Part shown: positions 8,464 to 14,350 of the stretch, one piece after another
Layout of the letters: each line of letters starts with the position of its first letter
How positions within the stretch are numbered: the stretch's first letter is position 1
Assembly (NCBI GenBank): GCA_023212695.1
Contig: JALCCG010000403.1
Location: 1-14,350 of the forward strand
Direction of reading: 5' to 3'
DNA from: Sporisorium sorghi
Taxonomy: Eukaryota > Basidiomycota > Ustilaginomycetes > Ustilaginales > Ustilaginaceae
DNA length: 14,350 bases
Position numbers and translations under genes: made by a program
Notes under the pieces: model-generated
The model's database searches: none
Told to the model about the DNA's origin: nothing
Seen by the model: the letters and a program-made list of their open reading frames with translations, nothing else

Positions 8464-8853
8464 CCGCAGCTGAGCTTCATTTTTTTTCGGTTGCGCTGCC
8501 TGTCAAATGAAAAATTCAAGGGTCTCTCTCTCCGTCTTGTTGCTGCTTCGTTGTCAAAATCTCGCTCCCTCTTTCTCACCCTCTTCCTGTCCCTCTCGCA
8601 GCAAGAGGTGTGTGCGTATCTCTTCTTGTGGCCCTGCTGAACTCCAACACCCTTTCGGAATTGCCTATCATGTATGCAAGAACAATGAGGCGGAACTTGT
8701 ATCACTTTTCGGTGGCTGGCTCGGACCAACCGAACGGTCAACTCAGCCAGCTGCTCTGCTGCACGCTGCAAGAACGCTCACGGCCACTAGAAAAGCGCGA
8801 CGCACTCACGCACACGCCCTGTCTCAATTTCCGATTAAAAAATTGCGCGCCGC

Positions 8854-8857
<4 letters not shown>

Positions 8858-8885
<28 letters not shown>
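8858..8885. repeat. (CT)14 dinucleotide repeat
   Basis: A perfect 28-base CT run lies in the cla4 upstream region. Such pyrimidine tracts are common in fungal promoters and leaders and are length-variable. Confidence 0.92.
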
Positions 8886-8890
<5 letters not shown>

Positions 8891-9125
8891 CACACGCTGT
8901 CCGAGAGGCAGAAGGAGAGAGAGACACACACGCACTTCACGCAGACCGAAAAAGACGCCAACGCAACACGCCGCTCGTTTGCAGCCCCGCGCTTTCTCTG
9001 TCTGGAGAGCTGTCTGTGTCTCTCTCGTCGTGTGCCTCGATTGCCAGCCCTGCCTTGCCTTTCATTTGTTCCCTTGATCAGTCTTTCTCCCAAAGTGTTG
9101 CTCTGCAGAGAGAAGCGCTGCTGCA

Positions 9126-9148
9126 CCTTCGTCCTTCGTCCTTCGTCC
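9126..9148. repeat. CCTTCGT heptamer tandem repeat (3 copies)
   Basis: Three perfect consecutive CCTTCGT units plus a trailing CC lie about 225 bases before the cla4 start codon, probably in the leader. Confidence 0.88.
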
Positions 9149-9370
9149 GCCGTCCCCTTTCACCAAGACCTTCTTTCCCTTACGCCGTCTTTACCATCAA
9201 CGACGGTCCATCCCTTGGCAAGACCCCCGCATCTCGTTGGTGCTCACGATCGTAGCTTCAAAGCTCGACTCCTCGTCCATCGGTCCATCGTATTGCAACC
9301 TCTCCGCCAAATCCGCCGGCCGCCTCAAGATTGCTTGCTTCGATAACGGTTGCCACAGCGACTTGCAACC

Positions 9371-11881
9371 ATGTCCGGCTTCCGCAGCGCGCCCAACGGC
9401 GCACCAGGTGGACAGCAAGCAGGCTCGTTCGGATCCTTGACTCCATCACGTCCCGCACCGCCTGTTCCCACCAGCAAGCACAATGATCCCTTTCTGCCTC
9501 CCCTCTCCCAGTACAATTCGGCTTCCAGCGGCATGGGCGCCGGTGGTGGCTCCTACACCGGTCCTCTTCGCCCCGCTGGTCCCGGTGCCACTGCTTCTGG
9601 CGGTGCCCCAGCCAACCATTTGGCTGGCAACAACTCGGGCTGGCAGCAAGCCGGCCCTGGTGCTACCACCAGCGGCGCCGCCGTCGTACGGAAAGGCTGG
9701 GTCAGCGTCAAGGAGGATGGCATTCGCTCTTGGATTTGGAGCAAGCGTTGGCTTGCCCTTCGCGAGCAGACCCTCACCTTCCACAAGAACGAGACCACAT
9801 ACCAAGCAGTCGCGCTCGTTTTCCTCAAGGACATCTCCAACGTCTCGCGCACCGACCTCAAGCCCTACTGCATCGAGGTCGAGACCAAGGAAAAGACCTT
9901 TTACCTGCAACTCAAGAGCGACGAAGAGCTCTACGGCTGGATGGACGACATCTACTCTCGCTCGCCCCTCATGGGCGTCTCCTCGCCCACCAATTTTGTC
10001 CACCAGGTGCACGTCGGCTTTGACCCCATCAGCGGAGCCTTCACCGGCCTGCCCGAGCAGTGGTCCAAACTGCTCACCACCTCGGCCATCACGCGTGAGG
10101 ATTACGAAAAGAACCCGCAGGCCGTGCTCGACGTCCTCGAGTTCTACACCGACATCCAGAAGCGCGAGCGCGACGACTTTGGCCTTGGCACACCTACCAT
10201 GAACCTTCAGCCTGGTCGCAACCCCAGCGAGATCGCAAGTGCTTCGTCGGCGCCCCGCTTCAAAGCTGGCACCGGTTTTGCTGGAAGCTCCCGGGCCGAC
10301 ACGGCGTCAAGCTTGACCAAAGAGGCTCCCCAATACCCTGCTGCTGTGTCTAAACCCCCGTCGGACGCCTTCCGCAGCTCGCCTGCCGCCGCTGCCGCGT
10401 CGTCATCGTCCGGCGCGTCTTCGTTGAGACCTGCGCAGCCTGCCATGACAAGGCGGCCCTCGGATGATGGTCGAGGCCAGGGCGCGTCCAGCCCGGCTTC
10501 GTCCCAAGCCTCGTCTTCGCGCCTCGGCGGCTCGGCCTCCAACGACAGCAAGTACGGCCGCTCCACGCCCACCTCGAATGCGCACCCAGATCTCGTGCCT
10601 TCGCGCAAGGCACCCGCCGCTCCCAGTGCTGCCAAGCCTCCTACGCCTGCATCCTCGCTCTCTTCTACCCGGCCTGCACCGCCACCTCCCAACTCGTCGG
10701 CGCCCTCTAGCAGGATGACCAACGACGGCGGTGTCCAGGGTCTCAACGTCAAGACCAAGGAGCTCAAGCTGGGAAGCGATTCCGCTGGCATTTCGTCCTC
10801 GTCGTCGAGCGCTGCTGCCGCTGCTGCTGCCAAGGCCGCCGCTGTCGCCAAACAGCCGTCGCCTGTGGCGGCACCCACCTCGTCGTCCGCCTCGGCTGCA
10901 GCTGCGCAGGTCAAGCCTCTGCAGATGGCCAAGAAGGACGCAGGCGCCAAGACCGCGCAGCAGAAGGAAGCCGAGCGCCGCATCAGCACCATGTCCGAGG
11001 CGCAGATCATGGAGAAGCTTCGCTCGGTGGTGAGCCAGGAGGACCCCAACATGCTCTACAGCAAGATCAAGAAAGTCGGTCAAGGTGCTTCCGGATCCGT
11101 GTTTGTGGCCAAGACGCTCGCCACGGGCCAGCGTGTGGCCATTAAGACGATGGACCTGGCTCAGCAACAACGCAAGGAGTTTATCGTCAACGAGATCTTG
11201 GTCATGAAGGAGTCGCAGCATCCCAACATTGTCAACTTCCTCAACTCGTTCCTCGTTCGCAACACTGAGCTGTGGGTCATTATGGAGTACATGGAGGGAG
11301 GTGCGCTCACCGACGTGATCGACAACAACACGCTCGAAGAGGACCAGATCGCTGCCATCTGTATGGAGACGTGCAAGGGTCTCGAGCATCTGCACAGCCA
11401 AAGCATCATCCACCGCGACATCAAGTCGGACAACGTGCTGCTCAACGCCAGCGGACAGGTCAAGATTACCGACTTTGGCTTTTGCGCCAAGCTGACAGAC
11501 CAGAAGTCGAAGCGCGCCACCATGGTGGGCACGCCGTACTGGATGGCGCCCGAGGTGGTCAAGCAGAAGGAGTACGGTGCCAAGGTTGACATTTGGAGTT
11601 TGGGCATCATGGCCATCGAGATGATTGAAAACGAGCCGCCGTACCTGGACGAGGAGCCGCTCAAGGCACTTTACCTTATTGCGACCAACGGCACGCCGAC
11701 GCTCAAGAAGCCCGAGACGCTCTCCAAGAACCTCAAGAGCTTCTTGGCCGTGTGTCTGTGTGCTGACGTCAAGAGCCGTGCTTCGGCCGACGAACTGCTC
11801 CATCACCCCTTCCTGCAGTCGGCCTGTCCGCTGTCGAGCCTCGCGCCGTTGCTCCGATTCCGCAGCAAGCCCGACCGTTGA
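9371..11881 (+). CDS. cla4: PAK-family serine/threonine kinase Cla4 (836 aa)
   Basis: An effector of Cdc42/Rac GTPases controlling polarity, septation and morphogenesis; in Ustilago maydis Cla4 is required for normal cell division and virulence (established knowledge). Domains: Pro/Gly/Ser-rich N-terminus; PH domain at about 105-197 ([10 protein letters not shown] to YGWMDDIY), which separates Cla4 from Ste20-type PAKs; CRIB at about 202-235 ([15 protein letters not shown]); a 320-residue Ser/Ala/Pro-rich linker with poly-Ala; and a kinase domain at about 563-815. Catalytic elements are intact: GQGASG loop, VAIK Lys592, HRDIKSDN with Asp683, DFG Asp701 in DFGFCAKL, activation-loop Thr717 and GTPYWMAPE. 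Start: ATG at 9371 in a good context (CAACCATGTCC). The frame is open upstream only to a TTG at 9350. No intron is needed. Confidence 0.96.
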   Translation: MSGFRSAPNGAPGGQQAGSFGSLTPSRPAPPVPTSKHNDPFLPPLSQYNSASSGMGAGGGSYTGPLRPAGPGATASGGAPANHLAGNNSGWQQAGPGATTSGAAVVRKGWVSVKEDGIRSWIWSKRWLALREQTLTFHKNETTYQAVALVFLKDISNVSRTDLKPYCIEVETKEKTFYLQLKSDEELYGWMDDIYSRSPLMGVSSPTNFVHQVHVGFDPISGAFTGLPEQWSKLLTTSAITREDYEKNPQAVLDVLEFYTDIQKRERDDFGLGTPTMNLQPGRNPSEIASASSAPRFKAGTGFAGSSRADTASSLTKEAPQYPAAVSKPPSDAFRSSPAAAAASSSSGASSLRPAQPAMTRRPSDDGRGQGASSPASSQASSSRLGGSASNDSKYGRSTPTSNAHPDLVPSRKAPAAPSAAKPPTPASSLSSTRPAPPPPNSSAPSSRMTNDGGVQGLNVKTKELKLGSDSAGISSSSSSAAAAAAAKAAAVAKQPSPVAAPTSSSASAAAAQVKPLQMAKKDAGAKTAQQKEAERRISTMSEAQIMEKLRSVVSQEDPNMLYSKIKKVGQGASGSVFVAKTLATGQRVAIKTMDLAQQQRKEFIVNEILVMKESQHPNIVNFLNSFLVRNTELWVIMEYMEGGALTDVIDNNTLEEDQIAAICMETCKGLEHLHSQSIIHRDIKSDNVLLNASGQVKITDFGFCAKLTDQKSKRATMVGTPYWMAPEVVKQKEYGAKVDIWSLGIMAIEMIENEPPYLDEEPLKALYLIATNGTPTLKKPETLSKNLKSFLAVCLCADVKSRASADELLHHPFLQSACPLSSLAPLLRFRSKPDR

Positions 11882-12545
11882 TTGGCGTTGCAGCAGCAGC
11901 CGAGTTTCTTCTTTCCGCTCCTTTCCCCTTTCTGTCACGTTGACTTGTATGCACGACGAATATTTATGACATTGCTTTTGATGGTTGGTTGTGTAACCTA
12001 GGGTCTGTAGGACAGTGCCAGCTTACAACCCGTGCCGGTTTCCAACATGTTGGTCGCAAGAAACGAGACACGCTCAACGCTGAAACAGCATCAAACGGCT
12101 AGAATCGCAGAAGTCCGTTCATCACAGGCGTGAGAATCGAGAGGTTTCCAAACGTGCTCTCGACCTTGTAGCGAGGCTGCCACCGACGTCGAGCCATCGA
12201 GCTTTGCGACTTTGATGAGGGGAGTCGTCTTGACTCGGGTAGTGATGCTATGCTGGAACACTATGTGTGCCTACGCTGTGGACATTGTCGTTTCAAGTCA
12301 CTTTGTGATGCGATAGATGCGGACACCATTGTTCAAGACGTGCGACCAGTGCGGTGAGCTCCACCTGACGAAGCTCGCTAGAATTGAAACGTATGGCGAC
12401 ACAGCAGTGACCCCGACTGCAATCATGAGCTCAACACGCTGTCGTCAACGACGCTCAAGCAGCACCAGCATCGCTTGACCGTTGAGCATCACAAGCACAT
12501 CTAAGGGCGACCGATCGAATGGACAGGTATCGTAGATTATCGAGG
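11882..12545. other. Convergent cla4 / sulfite oxidase 3' region
   Basis: These 664 bases between two converging genes should hold both 3' untranslated regions. An A/T-rich stretch near 11958-11985 could be the cla4 polyadenylation area. I see no open frame of note, no tRNA and no repeat of significance. Confidence 0.6.
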
Positions 12546-14084
12546 TCAAGGTCCGACAGACAGGTTACGCACAACGGACCAGGAGCGGTTGTGAAAGCCA
12601 CGCAGGTTCCAGTCCGAAATCTTTTGCTGCTGAATGCCAGAGGCAGTGACTTGTAGCCGTCAAACGGAATGGGAGTCGAGATTACGCAACGTTACGCAAC
12701 GAGTCAGTTCTTGCTGTCTGTAGCGTAGCTCGGAGGGAAAGGCAAACGAGCAACTTACCACATCGGGCAATAAGAGCCCATCTCTTATCGGATGATGGTG
12801 CGGGCAGATCCAAGTGCCACAGTGTCCAAGCCCAGCTCCAGTTGCTTGACGTTTCCGCACGGCGATCTTGCTGGGATTCTTGAGCGTGGATCTCGGCTTG
12901 CTTCCACTCGAGGTCGGCTGGAAGCGACGCGAGAAGGTCTTCGCTCGATTTGTCGTCGACTTCCGAGACGATAGCGACGTAGACGTGTGTAGCTGGCGAG
13001 CCGTCCTGACCGACAGCGTAACCTTTGACCTCCACCTTACTCTCCGCGTTGACTCGAAGCGACTGGCCATCTTGCCAAGGCTGCGTAAGCGAGCAGCTCG
13101 CTTCCAACCTCTGCAGCGGTCTCTCCTTGCGCAGCTCCTGATTTCGAAACTCTGAATCATGCGACGCCTTGTCGGCATACTCCTTCTCCTCAGCCGTTTC
13201 ATCTGCCCGCTCATGCGGCGGAACAGGCAGCTTGTAATCCTGACGCATCGGGGGCGAGTCGTTCTCGCGCGTGCTGATCCTGAGCCCGTTAAGCCACTTG
13301 ACCCACCTCGCCCCTACATGTCCCGGGATAACAGCTCGCAACGGTGCCCCGTGACGCTGTGTGAGCGGGGCGTGATTGTACTGGTAGGCGAGGAGGCAGT
13401 GCTGGTTGGGATGCATGGCGGTGGTGAGCGGGATGGAGGCGGCAAAATACTCCTTGCGGGTGGGGTCATCGGACTCGGTGCTCTCTTGTGCGCTGTAGAG
13501 GTGGAGGTGGAGCGGGCGGGCCCAGTCGGCAGCGTCAGAGAGTGATGCGTCGGCGGATGGCTCGAGTGATGTCGGGTCCGAATGGTGCGCGAAGGGGTCG
13601 GAAAGTCCAGCAGCGAGCAGAACGGATCGAGTTGATGCCCCGCCCCAGATGACGTTGGCGATGACTGCATTGCCCCATTGGATCCCTTCTGCGGGTTGAT
13701 GGGATGCTGCGAGCTCAGCTCGACGGTTGCCGGCGCACTCGAGGGTCGCGACGACCTCGACGAGCTCGTGATCCGTCTTTAACGAGTCGAGGGAAAGCGA
13801 TTGGTTCGAGAGCTTGAGCGCTGCCAAGCTCTCATCTTGATCGACCGAGACGCTGATAGTCCAAGCTGCTCCATCTGAGCTGGGAGTATTGGCGTGGATG
13901 ACCGAATCGTGGTTACGGTTGAAGATCAGTTCGTTCGGCGTAATGAACGAGCTGGCCAGCTGTTTGCTGGGCGGCTCCGTGTTCAAAGGCTGTTATCGCT
14001 TTTGTCAGCCATTGAATAGCTCCGAAGGTGCTTGGAAACTAGGTGAGCTTGACTTACACTTTCTTGCCGGACAATCTGCGACAT
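12546..14084 (-). CDS. Sulfite oxidase-type molybdopterin enzyme (three exons, 453 aa)
   Basis: Probably oxidises sulfite to sulfate with a molybdenum cofactor. Exons: 14084-14058 (MSQIVRQES), 13989-12759 and 12649-12546; splicing keeps frame (27+1231+104 nt). Exon 2 begins PLNTEPPSKQLASSFITPNE, matching the EPP...SS..TP start of plant sulfite oxidases. Moco domain to about residue 250: TLECAGNRR with the Mo-ligand Cys94, WGGASTRSVLLAAG, and YQYNHAPLTQRHGAPLRAVI followed by PGHVGARWVKWLNG (about 211-244). A charged Glu/Lys-rich insertion lies near 265-302. The dimerisation domain follows (VEVKGYAVGQDG; SWAWTLWHLDL) and ends WNLRGFHNRSWSVVRNL, encoded in exon 3, as the family requires. There is no cytochrome b5 domain, no presequence and no obvious PTS1 (ends VGP), so a cytosolic location is possible. 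Nitrate reductase is unlikely for lack of heme and FAD domains. Confidence 0.88.
12650..12758 (-). other. Intron 2 of sulfite oxidase gene
   Basis: The donor is GTAAGT (12758-12753) and the proposed acceptor is CTACAAG ending at 12650, 109 nt. Splicing joins Cys-(g|tc)Val and continues into TASGIQQQ...DWNLRG, the conserved family C-terminus, whereas reading through gives unrelated residues and a stop. The donor is certain; the exact acceptor could shift by a few codons. Confidence 0.8.
12682..12701. repeat. 10-bp tandem duplication inside intron 2
   Basis: TTACGCAACG occurs twice back to back. On the transcribed strand each copy gives CGTTGCGTAA, so two branch-site-like GTAA(C/T) sequences lie in the intron. 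Confidence 0.85.
13990..14057 (-). other. Intron 1 of sulfite oxidase gene
   Basis: A 68-nt intron with GTAAGT donor, GGCTGAC branch-site core and AACAG acceptor. It lies in phase 0 between a 27-nt first coding exon and the main exon. The main exon has no in-frame ATG near its 5' end (the codon at 13986 is TTG), so the upstream exon is needed to supply the start. Confidence 0.88.
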
Positions 14085-14350
14085 GTTGCTGCTCATCAAA
14101 CTTGATGGAAGGATGGTCTGGGATCCATGCTCACGAAGAAGTCTCGTTGATGTCGGTGCTCCTCATGCGCGGCTGCATGTCGAGGAAGACATTGGTGGAG
14201 GCTGACTAAGCATGTGTAAGAGGGCTGATGACGTGCGATCTAACATGTTCAAGAGTTCCGCCACATCGAAAACAGTCAAGTGATTTGTAACTACCACACC
14301 AGCTAATACAATGCCTCTGTATCAGCCATTTCTGATACAGCACTGATACA
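14085..14350. other. Upstream flank of sulfite oxidase gene
   Basis: This is the likely promoter of the minus-strand sulfite oxidase gene up to the window edge. A TGACGT core occurs near 14228. The last 70 bases (14281-14350) contain no CpG and are A/T-richer, and carry the inverted repeat listed separately. No coding sequence is evident. Confidence 0.45.
14317..14340. repeat. Perfect inverted repeat CTGTATCAG / CTGATACAG
   Basis: CTGTATCAG (14317-14325) and CTGATACAG (14332-14340) are perfect 9-bp inverted arms around a 6-base spacer. A further CTGATACA copy (14343-14350) runs to the window end, so the motif is clustered and may continue beyond it. It could be the edge of a repeat or mobile element, or a cluster of factor-binding sites. 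Confidence 0.65.

Larger units (their letters stand above)
8264..9370. promoter_or_regulatory. Divergent METTL14-like / cla4 region, pyrimidine-rich
   Basis: This 1.1-kb stretch separates two divergent start codons. Its left end holds the METTL14 leader and probable intron. From about 8510 to 9350 the plus strand is strongly C/T-rich with a (CT)14 run and a CCTTCGT triplication, typical of long fungal promoters and leaders of regulatory genes. A 279-codon plus-strand open frame (8507-9346) crosses it but looks like a by-product of pyrimidine richness. Confidence 0.6.

Noticed and set aside
8507..9346. 279-codon plus-strand open frame upstream of cla4
   Set aside because: Its sequence is dominated by Ser/Leu/Arg/Pro from C/T-rich DNA, including (SL)n from the CT repeat, with no domain. 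It is better explained as promoter and leader.
10403..11938. 511-codon minus-strand open frame antisense to cla4
   Set aside because: It lies opposite the cla4 kinase domain, which is unmistakable. The long antisense frame is a by-product of high GC and codon bias, and the product is Arg/Leu-rich without a recognisable fold.
13889..14209. 106-codon plus-strand frame over the sulfite oxidase 5' end
   Set aside because: It is antisense to exon 1, intron 1 and the start of exon 2 of the sulfite oxidase, which have clear homology and splice signals.

Overview
The window looks like a stretch of a smut-fungus (Ustilaginales-type basidiomycete) chromosome. The evidence is a PH-CRIB-kinase protein of the Cla4 type, a METTL14-type protein, a nuclear Pab2 and a plant-like sulfite oxidase without cytochrome b5. 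The genes are closely spaced with few, short GT-AG introns, the coding DNA is rich in CpG, and the proteins carry long Ser/Ala/Pro-rich low-complexity segments. No bacterial, viral, CRISPR or RNA-gene signature was found. Species cannot be fixed from the sequence alone.

Layout: 1-620 is a CpG-poor, TpG-rich stretch with no convincing intact gene. It ends near a palindromic inverted repeat (624-652) and resembles a decayed, RIP-like repeat. 868-1569 (minus) is the nuclear poly(A)-binding protein Pab2/PABPN1 with one intron. A 575-bp divergent promoter with adjacent ACGCGT and CACGTG boxes separates it from 2145-4592 (plus), a histone-fold TFIID subunit best matching TAF8. 4752-5747 (minus) is an unrecognised beta-rich protein that may contain OB-like folds. 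6353-8263 (minus) is a METTL14 homologue, a subunit of the mRNA m6A writer, with a probable 5'-leader intron. A 1.1-kb pyrimidine-rich divergent region leads to 9371-11881 (plus), the PAK-family kinase Cla4. 12546-14084 (minus) is a three-exon sulfite oxidase-type molybdoenzyme; its first nine codons and its last 34 codons lie in separate exons that a simple ORF scan misses. The right edge (14317-14350) carries a repeated CTGATACA motif arranged as an inverted repeat.

The genes do not form a pathway cluster. They are ordinary housekeeping and signalling genes: RNA 3'-end metabolism, transcription initiation, RNA methylation, Cdc42/Rac signalling and sulfite detoxification. The less ordinary material is the CpG-depleted left edge with its palindromic border, the right-edge inverted repeat, the orphan gene at 4752-5747, the DPPL motif and overlapping upstream ORF of the METTL14 gene, and the micro-exon of the sulfite oxidase gene. 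I found no convincing new multi-gene system.
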